A DNA stretch of 64,000 nt from Streptomyces sp. NBC_01353 (GCF_036237275.1 NZ_CP108352.1:4526001-4590000), one strand, 5' to 3'; positions 24,561 through 33,365 are shown, counted from the stretch's first letter. The notes: a model not told the origin generated them from the letters alone. Numbers and translations: made by a program.

Positions 24561-25541
24561 CCCCAGGCCCTCCCTGAACCGTACGAACTGCTCCTCCGGA
24601 TCGCCGGTGTACGACCACGGCACCCACGACGCCCGCGCCCCGAGCATCCCGAGCACCTCCCGGGCCACCTCCACCTGGCCCGCGTAACACGCGGCGTGCG
24701 CCAGGTAGTTGAGGTCAGGCACCTCTTCCGGTGCCACCGGACGCCCCGGTTCCCGGCCGCCGATCCAGCGGGCGTGCGTCCGGCGCAGCTCCGTCACCGC
24801 CAGCTCGTGCTTCCAGTGCTGGTCGAAGCCGCGCACCGGGCCCCGCCCGAGCGCCCCGTCCGCGATGTAGCGGTACTCCTCCACCCGCGCGACCTGGACC
24901 AGGATCGGCAGCGGCGAGCCCGGTGGTGCCACGCCCGCCGCGTCCCGCGCGAAGTCGTACATCGCGCCGTGCGTGCCGTGCCACCGCGCCGACCAGTAGC
25001 GCAGCAGTTGCGCGTGACCCTCCGTGTTGTACGGGTCCCTCCGCCGCAACTCGTCGAACCACTGTCGCAGTTCGCGCCGCTGCACCCCGCCCTCGTAGAG
25101 CCGCGCCACCGACAGCAGCGAGACCCACGGCATCGGGTCCGCGGGCGCCGCCTGCGCCGCGCCGAGGCAGGAGTCCACGGTCGCGTCGAGCCGTCCCCGG
25201 TCCACGATGCTGCCCCGGCCGGCCGCGATGGCCGTGTCGAAGACCCGGACCACCTCGGTCGCGGCCCGTAGCACCGCCGCGTCCGGGCTGTCCGGCTCGG
25301 CGGCCCGCCAGGCATCGACCGTCGAGCTGCCCGCGGCGGCGTGCGCCAGGAGCCGCAGCCGGTGCGTCCGACGCGGCCAGTCCTCGCCCGTCGCCCGCAG
25401 CAGGTCCCGTACGCCCTGCCAGCGACCGATGACCATGTCGTGGCGCGCCTCGGTGAGCGCGCGGTCCCCGAAGTCCGGGTTGAGGTCGGGCGTGAAGCGT
25501 GCCGAGCGCGCCGAGCGGGACGGTCGGCGGAGAGCGGCCAT
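24552..25541 (-). CDS. Conserved hypothetical protein, TPR-like
   Basis: A 329-residue soluble, Ala/Arg-rich helical protein with no signal peptide or catalytic motif that I recognise. Helical stretches such as HDMVIGRWQGVRDLLRA, DPYNTEGHAQLLRYWSARW and LNYLAHAACYAGQVEVAREV look like tetratricopeptide-type repeats, which suggests a scaffold or interaction role. It is downstream of the amino-acid permease gene on the same strand with an 82-bp gap holding a 15-bp tandem repeat, so cotranscription is possible. Function unknown. Confidence 0.75.
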   Translation of the reverse strand: MAALRRPSRSARSARFTPDLNPDFGDRALTEARHDMVIGRWQGVRDLLRATGEDWPRRTHRLRLLAHAAAGSSTVDAWRAAEPDSPDAAVLRAATEVVRVFDTAIAAGRGSIVDRGRLDATVDSCLGAAQAAPADPMPWVSLLSVARLYEGGVQRRELRQWFDELRRRDPYNTEGHAQLLRYWSARWHGTHGAMYDFARDAAGVAPPGSPLPILVQVARVEEYRYIADGALGRGPVRGFDQHWKHELAVTELRRTHARWIGGREPGRPVAPEEVPDLNYLAHAACYAGQVEVAREVLGMLGARASWVPWSYTGDPEEQFVRFREGLGVV

Positions 25542-25560
25542 CCGGGTCCTCCCTCAGAAG

Positions 25561-25605
25561 CCAGTAGTTCAGTGACCAGTAGTTCAGTGACCGGTAGTCG
25601 AGTGG
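25561..25605. repeat. 15-bp tandem repeat between permease and hypothetical gene
   Basis: Two exact copies of CCAGTAGTTCAGTGA and a third degenerate copy (CCGGTAGTCGAGTGG), in non-coding DNA. Confidence 0.85.
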
Positions 25606-25623
25606 CGAGCGGGAGCCCCGCCG

Positions 25624-27096
25624 TCAGAAGTCCGTCGCCAGGCTCTCGTCCGCCCGCCGGGCCCTCGGCCTCGTCGGGCCGAACGGGTCCGCCGCCGCCA
25701 GCGCACGGGCCGCGTCGAGTCGGGCCGGGCGGTAGTACGCGCTCCCCTTCCGCCAGTACACGAGCATCGGGACGACCCCGGCGAGCAGCCCGCCGAGGCC
25801 GATGGTCAGGGACGTCGTGGAGAGTTCGCCCAGAGACTCGACGAACGCCCACAGCATGAACGCCGCGCCCAGAAGCGGCCAGGCGCCGCCGATGAGGAAG
25901 TTGCGTACGGAGGTCAGCAGCATCCCCTTGTACGCGACGACCGCGGCGATGCCCGCGAGGCCGTAGTAGAACGCGATCTGGAGGCCGATCGCGGAGACCG
26001 CGTCGCGGAGGATCGACCCCATGGAACCGGCGGCGGCCGCCGCGCCGAACATCAGCAGCGCCGCGGCCCCGACGGCGGCGATCGCCACCCATGGTGTGTT
26101 CCAGCGGCGGTGCACGGTGCCGAGCGCGGCCGGCATCGTGCGGTCGCGGCCCATCGCGAACAGCGAGCGGGTCACCTGGATGAGGGTGGTTTCCAGAGTG
26201 GCGACCGTGGACAGCAGCACCGCGATGATCAGCAGTTTTCCGCCGACGCCCGGCCAGATCTGCTGGCCGAGGACGGCCAGGACGTTCGCCCCGGCGGACT
26301 CGATCCGGCCCGCGCTCAGGAGCACGTTGACCGCGACCGTGAACGCCTCGAAGAGCAGGAAGACGACGCCGACGCCGACGAGGGCGGCGAGCCCGGCGGT
26401 GCGGCGGCTGTCGCGGGTCTCCTCGCTGAGGTTGCTGGTGACGTCCCAGCCCCAGTAGTAGAACGCGGCGATCAGCGCGCCCGAGGCGAAGCCGGCCGGG
26501 CCGTCGAAGTGCTCGAAGCCGAACCAGGACCAGTCGAAGGCGGTGGCGTGTCCGCGGTGCAGGACGGCGGCCAGGACGAAGGCGACGAGGATCAGCATCT
26601 CGACGCCCGACATGAGCAGTTGGGCCCGGACGGTGAGCCGGGCGCCGCCCAGGACCACGAGCAGCATTATCAGGAACCAGCCTGCGCCCACGGCGGCGGC
26701 CAGCGGGGTGTTGTCGGCGAGGTCCGGATCGATCAGGGAGAGCGTCATCGCGCCGGCGGGCAGCGAGCCGGCGACCATGAAGACGGTCGCGGAGACGACG
26801 AGGGCCCAGCCGGAGAGGAAGCCGAGGAAGGGGTGGAGGGTGCGCCCCACCCAGGAGTATCCGGCGCCCGCGTTGACGTCGATCCGGCCGAGGCGGGCGT
26901 AGGCGAGCACGATGCCCAGCATCGGTATCGCGCAGTAGAGCAGCGCCGCCGGTCCGGCGAGGCCGACCGCGCCGAAGAGGACGGCGGTGGTGGCGGCCAG
27001 CGAGTAGGCGGGTGCGCTGCCCGCGACGGCCATGACGATCGTGTCGAAGGTCCCGAGGACATTGGGCTGGAGCCCTCTGCCGGTGGTGGTGCGCAT
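25624..27096 (-). CDS. APC-superfamily amino-acid permease
   Basis: A 490-residue integral membrane transporter with about 12 hydrophobic segments. The first is preceded by a short basic tail (MRTTTGRGLQPNVLG); family features include the unwound-helix segment GSAPAYSLAATTA in TM1, AGAGYSWVGRTLHP in TM3 and WGWDVTSNLSEETRDSRRT in TM6. These place it with proton-coupled amino-acid or polyamine permeases. ATG at 27096 has AAGGA 8 bases upstream; the longer frame to 27273 is not needed. The substrate is unknown. The C-terminal tail is Ala/Arg-rich and cytoplasmic. Neighbours give no metabolic clue. Confidence 0.9.
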   Translation of the reverse strand: MRTTTGRGLQPNVLGTFDTIVMAVAGSAPAYSLAATTAVLFGAVGLAGPAALLYCAIPMLGIVLAYARLGRIDVNAGAGYSWVGRTLHPFLGFLSGWALVVSATVFMVAGSLPAGAMTLSLIDPDLADNTPLAAAVGAGWFLIMLLVVLGGARLTVRAQLLMSGVEMLILVAFVLAAVLHRGHATAFDWSWFGFEHFDGPAGFASGALIAAFYYWGWDVTSNLSEETRDSRRTAGLAALVGVGVVFLLFEAFTVAVNVLLSAGRIESAGANVLAVLGQQIWPGVGGKLLIIAVLLSTVATLETTLIQVTRSLFAMGRDRTMPAALGTVHRRWNTPWVAIAAVGAAALLMFGAAAAAGSMGSILRDAVSAIGLQIAFYYGLAGIAAVVAYKGMLLTSVRNFLIGGAWPLLGAAFMLWAFVESLGELSTTSLTIGLGGLLAGVVPMLVYWRKGSAYYRPARLDAARALAAADPFGPTRPRARRADESLATDF

Positions 27097-27295
27097 GGCG
27101 GATGTCCTTGGGGGCACGTGGGGGTGGCGCAGGACGAAGTGACCGTGTCGCCGGGTCACTTGTTCGCCGGAACGAGCACGGATCAAGGTGAATCGAGCGC
27201 ATCGTAGTCGCACCTGTGGATTCCGGTAACGGCGGTATGGAGGGTTCCGTTCAGTGACCGCCGGTAAGGGCATCCGTACGCCCCGCGTCGGGTGT

Positions 27296-29257
27296 TTAGT
27301 CCGTCTCGCGCCGGGGAGTGGCGATGGCCCGGGCCGCGCTCACCTCCTGGCGCAGCGGTGCGAGGACCCCCTCCTCGTCGCCGCGCAGCTCCGTCGGTAC
27401 CTCCACCAGAACGGCGCTGCTGCGCAGCCCGTCGGCGAGCTCCCGCAACTGCTGTTCCACTTCCGCCACTTCCGCCGGGTCGGGGGCGGGTGCGCCGTGG
27501 TTGACGCGGACCCGGGCGGCGGTCGTCGCGTCGACGATCCGTTCCACGGCGACGACCAGCGGCCACCAGGCGGAGGCGACGGTGCCGGTCGGCGGCGGTT
27601 CGGTCAGGGCGCGCTGGAACTCGGAGCGTACGGCCGACAGGTCGCGGTAGAGCCTGCGCCGGGCCCGGATCCGAGCGGCCTGGTCCGCCTGCTCGGGCGC
27701 GCAGAACGCGCGGTTCACATAGGCCGCGGAGTCGGCGACGGCGTCCGCGAGCCGGTCGCCGATCCGGCTGTGCCAGGACTCCGGCCAGAGCAGATATCCG
27801 GCGACCAGCGCGATCGCGCAACCGACGAGCGAGTCCCACAGCCGGGGCAGGACCAGGTCGAAGCCCTGGTGGTTGAGGAGGTCGGAGAGCAGCAGGATGA
27901 CGGGGGTGATCGCCGCGGTCTGGAAGACGTACCCCTTCGCGGAGAAGGCCGGGATCAGCCCTGCGAGCACCAGCATGATCGGGACGTACCACCAGCCGCG
28001 CGGCACCTCGGCGAAGACCAGGGCGGCGGTGACGAGCCCGCCGGCGGTGCCGGCGGCGCGCAGCACGGCGCGGGAGAAGACGGAGCCGAAGTCCGGCTTC
28101 AGGACGAAGGTGACGGTGAGGGCGACCCAGTAGGAGCGGGGTACGTCGATGAGCGAGACCAGCGCCTGGGCGAGGCCGATGCAGAGCGCGAGCCGCAGCC
28201 CGTACCGCCAGGACGCCTCGGAGAACAGGACGGAGCGGGCCGTGCGGCGGACCCGTACGCGCAGGGCGGCGGGGCGGCCGAGGCGGTCGTCGACGTTGAA
28301 GGGGTTCGGTTCCGCTTCGTGGACGACGGTCGCCGCGTAGCGCAGGGCCTGGTCGACGGCCTTCTCGGACGGGCGCACGGCCTCCGGGAGGTCCAGGACG
28401 GGGGTGCCTGTGCGGCCGCCCTCCTCGATCGTGTCGGCAAGCTCGCGCACGGCGGCCGGGATCTCGGCGGGCAGCGGCCGGTGGAACCGCCGGGCCGCGA
28501 AGTGCGCGGCCGGGGCGGCCTCCACCAGCGGGATCACCACGTTCAGCTGGGCGAGCAGCCGGACGAGGGTGGGTGCGCGGCCGTGGAAGCGGGTGCGGCG
28601 GGCGAGGACGAGGTCGTAGGACTGGTTGAGGGAGGTGGTGACGGCCTGCCGTTTCTCTTCGTACGTCTCCGAGCCGGCGGCTTCGAGGACGTCGGCGACG
28701 GCCCGGTATGTGCCGGCCACCGCCGCCCGCTCCGGGATGCCGCCGCGCAGCGGCCAGCCGAGCAGGGTGAGGAAGAGGACGACGACCCCGCCGAGGGTGA
28801 GCAGCAGGGGCGCCTTCCACCAGGGCTCGGGCATGGGCAGGCCGGCGCCGACGACCGCGTTGAGGAGGAGCAGCAGGCCGGAGACGGAGGCGACGGCGCC
28901 GATAGAGGAGATCATCCCGGAGACGAGCGCGACGAGGGTCAGGACGACGACGGCGAGCCAGCCCTGGTCGAAGACGAGGGTGCCGAGGGTGACGCCGAGC
29001 GCACCGAAGAGCTGGGGGACGGCGATGTTGTAGAACCGCATCCGGTACGCGTCGGCGGTGTCGCCGATGACGCCGGAGAGGGCGCCCATGGAGACGAGGG
29101 CGCCGTAGACGGGCTCGTCGATCGCGAACCCGACGGCGAGGGGCGCGGAGAGCGCGACGGAGGCGCGGGCGACGGCGGCCCACGGGATGGGCGCGGCGGC
29201 CGGTCGAAGCCCGGCGGTGAGCCAGGGGGGCGGGGTGAGCCGGGGGGTACGCGCCAT
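27296..29257 (-). CDS. FUSC-family (aromatic acid exporter-like) membrane protein
   Basis: A 653-residue protein with two membrane modules, each with about 5-6 segments (residues about 20-165 and 345-500), and soluble stretches after each. This duplicated layout, with RSYWVALTVTFVLKPDFGSV in the second module, fits the FUSC/YccS/AaeB family, which exports aromatic acids or fusaric acid. The gap upstream of it holds the palindrome cluster at 29291-29645. It is not linked to a LysR or MarR regulator here. Substrate unknown. Confidence 0.88.
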   Translation of the reverse strand: MARTPRLTPPPWLTAGLRPAAAPIPWAAVARASVALSAPLAVGFAIDEPVYGALVSMGALSGVIGDTADAYRMRFYNIAVPQLFGALGVTLGTLVFDQGWLAVVVLTLVALVSGMISSIGAVASVSGLLLLLNAVVGAGLPMPEPWWKAPLLLTLGGVVVLFLTLLGWPLRGGIPERAAVAGTYRAVADVLEAAGSETYEEKRQAVTTSLNQSYDLVLARRTRFHGRAPTLVRLLAQLNVVIPLVEAAPAAHFAARRFHRPLPAEIPAAVRELADTIEEGGRTGTPVLDLPEAVRPSEKAVDQALRYAATVVHEAEPNPFNVDDRLGRPAALRVRVRRTARSVLFSEASWRYGLRLALCIGLAQALVSLIDVPRSYWVALTVTFVLKPDFGSVFSRAVLRAAGTAGGLVTAALVFAEVPRGWWYVPIMLVLAGLIPAFSAKGYVFQTAAITPVILLLSDLLNHQGFDLVLPRLWDSLVGCAIALVAGYLLWPESWHSRIGDRLADAVADSAAYVNRAFCAPEQADQAARIRARRRLYRDLSAVRSEFQRALTEPPPTGTVASAWWPLVVAVERIVDATTAARVRVNHGAPAPDPAEVAEVEQQLRELADGLRSSAVLVEVPTELRGDEEGVLAPLRQEVSAARAIATPRRETD

Positions 29258-29689
29258 GCGACCAACTTACGGCGCGGGCGGGTTTTGACCTGTTGTGGGC
29301 AGGCGTTCCACCGGGTCGGCGCCCACGCGCCCCTCGTCTGGGGCCCTCCGTTGTGGGCATTCGTTCCGCTGGGGCGGTACCCACCCCCCGGGCTCGCCCA
29401 CCCCCGTTGTGGGCAACTGTTCCGCTGGGGCGGAACGGGTGGGCACAACGGAACGGCGCCCTTGCCGGGCCCAGGCTCCCGGTCCGTACGGTGCCCACAG
29501 GTGCGGCGCCGTCGTGGGTTGTGCCCACCCGTTCCGCCCTGCGGAACGCCTGCCCACAACGCGCGCGGGCGGGGCTTGCGGGTGGGTACCGCCATGCGGA
29601 ACACGTGCCCATAACTGGCGCGGATGGAGCGCTCGCCCACAACCCCGCGTGAGCGGCGGGGCGCCCGCCCGCAAACCGAGGGCGTACAG
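29258..29689. repeat. Cluster of interrupted palindromes in a 430-bp gap
   Basis: No credible gene. At least five copies of a ~45-bp interrupted inverted repeat lie at about 29291-29326, 29350-29384, 29405-29450, 29518-29561 and 29579-29615, with a partial copy near 29636. Each contains some version of GTTGTGGGCA, then CGTTCCGC, a short middle, GCGGAACG and TGCCCACAAC. Some copies are in opposite orientation and differ in the arms. Open frames across the region are artefacts of the repeats. Confidence 0.85.
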
Positions 29690-29938
29690 CTAGCTGCGGT
29701 AGCTTTCCACCTCCGCGGCTGGGCGGACCGCCGCCGTGTCCGGGTCCTCGCCGAATTCCGCCTTCGCTCGCCGCTGGCGCAGCAGGTCCCAGCACTGGTC
29801 CAGTTGCACCTCCAGCTCGGCGAGCCGGGTTCGCTCCTCGTCGAGCAGCCCGCCGACCCGCTGCCGCAGGGCCCGCTCCTCTTCGACGAGGGCGCCGATG
29901 TTCGCCAGTATCTGCTCGTCGTCGTACATCTGGTCCAT
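29690..29938 (-). CDS. DUF2630 family small protein
   Basis: An 82-residue, highly charged helical protein. The core LAELEVQLDQCWDLLRQRRA and the start DDEQILANIGALVEEERALR are characteristic of DUF2630, a small actinobacterial family of unknown function predicted to be a coiled coil. ATG at 29938. It lies 18 bp downstream of the endonuclease-fold gene on the same strand and could be cotranscribed with it. The tail has a D-P-D-T-A-A-V-R-P element common in the family. Confidence 0.85.
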   Translation of the reverse strand: MDQMYDDEQILANIGALVEEERALRQRVGGLLDEERTRLAELEVQLDQCWDLLRQRRAKAEFGEDPDTAAVRPAAEVESYRS

Positions 29939-29956
29939 GTAATCCAGCGTGGCCGA

Positions 29957-30964
29957 TCAGCGGCCCGCGTGCAGGTCGAGCTCGGCGAGCACGGCCCGGT
30001 GGTCCGACCCCGTGAGGTCGAGGAACCGCACCCCGCGCACCCGGAAGTCGTCGCTGACCAGCACATGGTCGATCTGGACGTACGGCGGCAGCGGCCCCTG
30101 CCCCTCCCGCGGCCACGTCGGGGTCCGGGCCGCGCCCGCGAGCCGGGCGGCGTCGTGGAGCCGGCCTGCGTCGAGGAGCGAGCGGAAGGCGGCGTGATCC
30201 TGGGAGGCGTTGAAGTCGCCGGCGAGGATCACGGGCCCGCCGTCTCGGTGCGCGGCGGCGAAGGCCTCCACCCGTCCCAGCTCGCGCTTCCACTGGTCGA
30301 CCTGGCGGGGGATCGGCGGCAGCGGGTGCGCGAGCCGGAGCTGCACGGTCCGGCCGCCGATCCGCGCCGTGGCACCCGGCATCCCCATCACCGCCGGGAT
30401 CGGGGGCTGCGCGGTCAGTGGGTACGCGCTCAGGACGACCGATCCCGTCGAGCCCCAGCCGTCCACGACCGCCCGATGGGGGAGGCTCGCGCCCACGGCG
30501 GCGGTGAGGGTGCGGACACAGACGCGGTCGCACTCGGAGACGTACACGAGCTGCGGCCGCTCCCGTCGCACCGTCTCGGCCAGGGCCTCCGTGCCCTGGC
30601 CGAACTCGACGTTGGCGGTGAGCACGCGGAGCCGTTCGACGACGGGGCCGCGGGCGGTGGTCGTGTCCGGGCCGTACGGCAGGACGAACCAGGCGGTCAC
30701 CGCGAGGACGAGCGCCGCCCATGCGGCGAGCAGCCGCCGCCGGGCGACCAGCGCGAGCAGCAGCGCGAGACCGGCCGGGACGGCCAGCCAAGGCAGGAAG
30801 GACAGCAACTGCGGTACGGGGGTGACCGCGTCGACGCCGATGAGCCGGCATCCGACCACCACGCTCGGCACGGCGACCGACAACCCCGCGGCCCAGGCGG
30901 CGAGGCGCCGTCTGGGCCGTACGGGGGGCGGGAGGGTCTCGACGGCGGTACGGACGGAGGTCAC
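29957..30964 (-). CDS. Endonuclease/exonuclease/phosphatase-fold membrane protein
   Basis: A 335-residue protein with three N-terminal membrane segments (about 22-40, 50-70 and 78-96) and a C-terminal EEP domain (DNase I-like). Motifs: LTANVEFGQG, LVYVSECDR, ILAGDFNASQDHAAF, QIDHVLVS and the catalytic TGSDHRAVLAEL. The domain probably faces outside and hydrolyses a phosphodiester or phospholipid headgroup; such proteins are common in Streptomyces. Just upstream lies the lipoprotein gene (stop codon 4 bp away), on the same strand, suggesting an operon 31843-29690. Confidence 0.88.
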   Translation of the reverse strand: MTSVRTAVETLPPPVRPRRRLAAWAAGLSVAVPSVVVGCRLIGVDAVTPVPQLLSFLPWLAVPAGLALLLALVARRRLLAAWAALVLAVTAWFVLPYGPDTTTARGPVVERLRVLTANVEFGQGTEALAETVRRERPQLVYVSECDRVCVRTLTAAVGASLPHRAVVDGWGSTGSVVLSAYPLTAQPPIPAVMGMPGATARIGGRTVQLRLAHPLPPIPRQVDQWKRELGRVEAFAAAHRDGGPVILAGDFNASQDHAAFRSLLDAGRLHDAARLAGAARTPTWPREGQGPLPPYVQIDHVLVSDDFRVRGVRFLDLTGSDHRAVLAELDLHAGR

Positions 30965-30968
30965 GCCC

Positions 30969-31412
30969 TCAGTGTCGCAGCGCCTGCTGGACCTCCGCCG
31001 TCGTCTCCCCGGAGAGCGTGCGATTGCTGCGCGCCGTCCCGGTCTTGGACTTCCCCGGCTCGACGACGTCGATGTTCACGACGACGGCGTCGAGCAGATT
31101 GCCGCCGTCGTCACGGAAGTTGACCAGGATCGTGTAGTCCGCGTTCTTGTCGGTCGGGTTGGTGGCGGTGAGCTCCGTGGTGATCCGGTCGCCGTCGACC
31201 TCGGTCGGACCGGCCTTCACGTCCCCGGTGGCGTTCACCCCGTCCTTGACCTGGTTCATCTTCTCCTGGGCCGCCGAAGCGGCCGCCGCCGTGGCGGAGG
31301 AGACGATGTCCTCCGCCGCCTGCTGGCTCTCCTCGGTACAGCCGGCGACGCCGGTCACCGCCAGGGTGAGCAGGGCGGTGGCGGAGACGGCGAGGGCGCG
31401 GCCGCGGATCAC
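30969..31412 (-). CDS. Small lipoprotein, FxLYD-like
   Basis: A 147-residue secreted lipoprotein. The GTG start at 31412 overlaps the stop codon of the upstream membrane gene as GTGA, which favours it over longer frames. Signal peptide ALAVSATALLTLAVTGVAGC ends in a lipobox (GVAGC). The mature part begins with an Ala/Gln/Ser helix and then a beta-rich domain (TTELTATNPTDKNADYTILV) like the FxLYD/telomeric-repeat-like domains of surface proteins. Function unknown; coupled translation suggests it works with the membrane protein before it. Confidence 0.75.
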   Translation of the reverse strand: MIRGRALAVSATALLTLAVTGVAGCTEESQQAAEDIVSSATAAAASAAQEKMNQVKDGVNATGDVKAGPTEVDGDRITTELTATNPTDKNADYTILVNFRDDGGNLLDAVVVNIDVVEPGKSKTGTARSNRTLSGETTAEVQQALRH

Positions 31413-31843
31413 GCCACGCCGCTCTTCCGGAAGGAGGTGTCGTCCGTGGCCAGCGCCCAGATCACGAAGATCGAGATGGCCATCGAGAAGAGCGCCCACC
31501 AGGGGTGATAGGGCAGGAAGAGGAACTGGGCGATGACGTTCAGGGAGGCCAGGGTGATGCCGCCCATCCGTCCCCACTCGGATCCCTTGAGGATCCCGGC
31601 GCCCGCGAGGGCGACGAGGATGCCGAGGATGAGGTGGATCCAGCCCCAGCTGGTCAGATCGAACTTGAAGACGTAGTCGCCGACGCGGGTGTAGACGTCG
31701 TCCTCGGCGATGGCGGCGATGCCCTGGAGGATGTCCAGGATGCCGATGACCACCATGAGGACACCGGCGAACAGGGTGCCGCTGGATGCCCCTGTGCCGC
31801 CGGACGCGGCCTGGGGCGCGCGGGGTGCGGTGTTCTGGCTCAT
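31409..31843 (-). CDS. Four-helix membrane protein (DUF7144-like)
   Basis: A 144-residue integral membrane protein with four predicted segments: GTLFAGVLMVVIGILDILQG, WIHLILGILVALAGAGIL, ITLASLNVIAQFLFL and FSMAISIFVIWALA. The spacing and the YHPWWALFSMAI motif fit the actinobacterial DUF7144 group of small membrane proteins. ATG at 31843 after a Ser/Ala/Gly-rich upstream stretch. Its stop codon overlaps the lipoprotein start, so it begins the small operon. Function unknown. Confidence 0.8.
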   Translation of the reverse strand: MSQNTAPRAPQAASGGTGASSGTLFAGVLMVVIGILDILQGIAAIAEDDVYTRVGDYVFKFDLTSWGWIHLILGILVALAGAGILKGSEWGRMGGITLASLNVIAQFLFLPYHPWWALFSMAISIFVIWALATDDTSFRKSGVA

Positions 31844-31914
31844 GGGCTCATCGTCCGGCCGTTGCCCTGGAAGCGATCGTTCAACTGCTCCGAACGAGTG
31901 AGCGGACGCCGGGG

Positions 31915-31968
31915 CATACACCCGGACGCATACACCCGGACGCACACAGCCGGACTCGCACAGCCGAG
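31915..31968. repeat. 14-bp tandem repeat upstream of the membrane-protein operon
   Basis: Two exact copies of CATACACCCGGACG, then degenerate copies CACACAGCCGGACT and CGCACAGCCGAG..., immediately before the stop codon of the alpha/beta hydrolase gene and about 70 bp upstream of the operon start. Confidence 0.8.
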
Positions 31969-31970
31969 CT

Positions 31971-32750
31971 TCAGACAGAGTCGAGGAACGCGTCGAGCGC
32001 CGCGTCGAACTCCTCCGGACGTTCCAGGTTCGGCATGTGCGCGGCCCGTTCGACCACGACGAGCGTGGAGTCGGGAAGCAGCGCGTGCATCGACTCCGCG
32101 TCCGCCACCGGGGTGTACGCGTCGTCGCGGCCGACGACCACCAGCGCGGGTACGGAGACGGCGCGGAGCACGGCCTTGTAGTCGGGGCGCTCGGCCCGGC
32201 CGCGCAGCGCCGCCGCCGCGCCCTCGGGATCGGTGGCGCACATCATCCGGTGGACGTGGGGCGCGGCATGCGTGTTGTACGGCGCGACCATCCGGTCGAT
32301 GACCTCGTCGGCGTACCCCTTCATGCCCTCCCGGACCAGCCGGTCGGCGAGGGCGCGGCGGCCGGCCTTCCCCTCCTCGGTCTCGGCGCCGGGGAACGTG
32401 TCGGCGAGGACCAGGCCTCGGATGCGGCCGGGGAAGAGGCGGTGGCACTCCATGACGATCTGACCGCCCATGGAGAGCCCGCCGAGGATGAACTCCTCGA
32501 TGCCGAGGTGGTCGAGGAGGGCGGCGAGGTCCTCGGCGAACGTGGAGAGCGGGGTGGTGCCGGGGACGACGGTGGTCGCTCCGTAGCCGCGCAGGTCGGG
32601 GGCGACGACCCGGTGCGTGGCCGAGAAGCGGTCGATCTGGGGCTGCCACATGGTGCGGTCGAAGGGATGGCCGTGGACCAGGACGAGCGCGGGGCCGGTG
32701 CCCCGGTCCTCGTAGCCGATCGTGAGTCCGTCGATCTCTGCGGAGGGCAT
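31971..32750 (-). CDS. Alpha/beta-hydrolase
   Basis: A 259-residue single-domain hydrolase. The oxyanion motif is VHGHPFDRTMW, the nucleophile elbow GLSMGGQ (Ser), the acid in VVGRDDAYTP, and the catalytic His in ERAAHMPNLERPEEF. This fits the esterase/3-oxoadipate-enol-lactonase-like group; the substrate is not evident. No signal peptide. It is divergent from the Rrf2 regulator with 96 bp between the start codons; that gap also holds the Rrf2 operator candidate, so joint control is possible. Confidence 0.9.
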   Translation of the reverse strand: MPSAEIDGLTIGYEDRGTGPALVLVHGHPFDRTMWQPQIDRFSATHRVVAPDLRGYGATTVVPGTTPLSTFAEDLAALLDHLGIEEFILGGLSMGGQIVMECHRLFPGRIRGLVLADTFPGAETEEGKAGRRALADRLVREGMKGYADEVIDRMVAPYNTHAAPHVHRMMCATDPEGAAAALRGRAERPDYKAVLRAVSVPALVVVGRDDAYTPVADAESMHALLPDSTLVVVERAAHMPNLERPEEFDAALDAFLDSV

Positions 32751-32824
32751 GGTCCGAGGCTAGGCAGCCGCTCCTCCTCGGTGCAATGAGGGAGGACGGT
32801 CGAGCCGCGCTTGCATCGGGGATC

Positions 32825-32843
32825 CTGGACATCTAATATCCAG
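32825..32843. promoter_or_regulatory. Probable Rrf2 operator, copy 1
   Basis: CTGGACAT-CTA-ATATCCAG, a 19-bp near-perfect palindrome ending 3 bases before the Rrf2 gene's ATG. It matches 14 of 19 bases of the site over the MFS gene start (33402-33420), with identical CTGGA/TCCAG ends. Confidence 0.7.
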
Positions 32844-32846
32844 AAC

Positions 32847-33326
32847 ATGAGGATGAACGAGGGCGTCGAATGGGCGCTGCACAGCTGCCTCAACCTGGCC
32901 TGGATCGGGCCGGAGCGGGCGGTGACGGCAGCGCGGCTCGCGGCGTACCACGAACTGCCCGCCGCCTACCTCAACAAGCAGCTCCAGGCCCTCTCCCGGG
33001 CCGGGATCGTCAGCTCGGTCTCCGGGCCCAAGGGTGGCTTCCGACTGGCGCGGCCGCTCGACCGGATCACCCTCATGGACGTCGTCACGGCGATCGAAGG
33101 CCCGGAGGACGCGTTCCGCTGTTCCGAGATCCGGCAGCAGGGGCCCGGTGCCGGACCGGAGGGGAGTTACGGGGCCGAGTGTGCGATCGCGGGCGCCATG
33201 GGCGCGGCGGAGCTGGCCTGGAGGCGGGAGCTGGCGGCCCGCACCCTGGACGACGTACGGGAACGGGCGGAGCTCCAGGCGCCCGCGGCCCCGGACCGTA
33301 TCCGCCACTGGTTCGCCAACGCCTGA
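32847..33326 (+). CDS. Rrf2-family transcriptional regulator
   Basis: A 159-residue regulator. The N-terminal winged helix has the typical Rrf2 order: a first helix (EGVEWALHSCLNLAWI), recognition helix region LPAAYLNKQLQALSRAGIV and wing SSVSGPKGGFRLARP, then the dimerisation helix ITLMDVVTAIEG. A late CAIAGAM and an earlier FRCSEI give two Cys, not the three-Cys cluster of Fe-S Rrf2 members such as IscR, so sensing may be thiol-based or absent. The operator candidate at its start implies autorepression; the second copy implies control of the MFS-RidA genes. A terminator follows. Confidence 0.88.
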   Translation: MRMNEGVEWALHSCLNLAWIGPERAVTAARLAAYHELPAAYLNKQLQALSRAGIVSSVSGPKGGFRLARPLDRITLMDVVTAIEGPEDAFRCSEIRQQGPGAGPEGSYGAECAIAGAMGAAELAWRRELAARTLDDVRERAELQAPAAPDRIRHWFANA

Positions 33327-33365
33327 CCGGCTCGGCGATCCGATCGGTGGTTCCGAGTTCGAGGT

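Noticed and set aside
29267-29674. Overlapping short open frames across the palindrome cluster
   Set aside because: They follow the repeat units (Trp/Gly/Pro-rich peptides recurring per unit), lack ribosome binding sites and exist on both strands.
27183-30851. Very long minus-strand open frame across the FUSC gene, palindrome cluster and nuclease gene
   Set aside because: Composition is Arg/Pro/Gly/Ala-rich without motifs; it is the out-of-frame shadow of well-supported genes in high-GC DNA.
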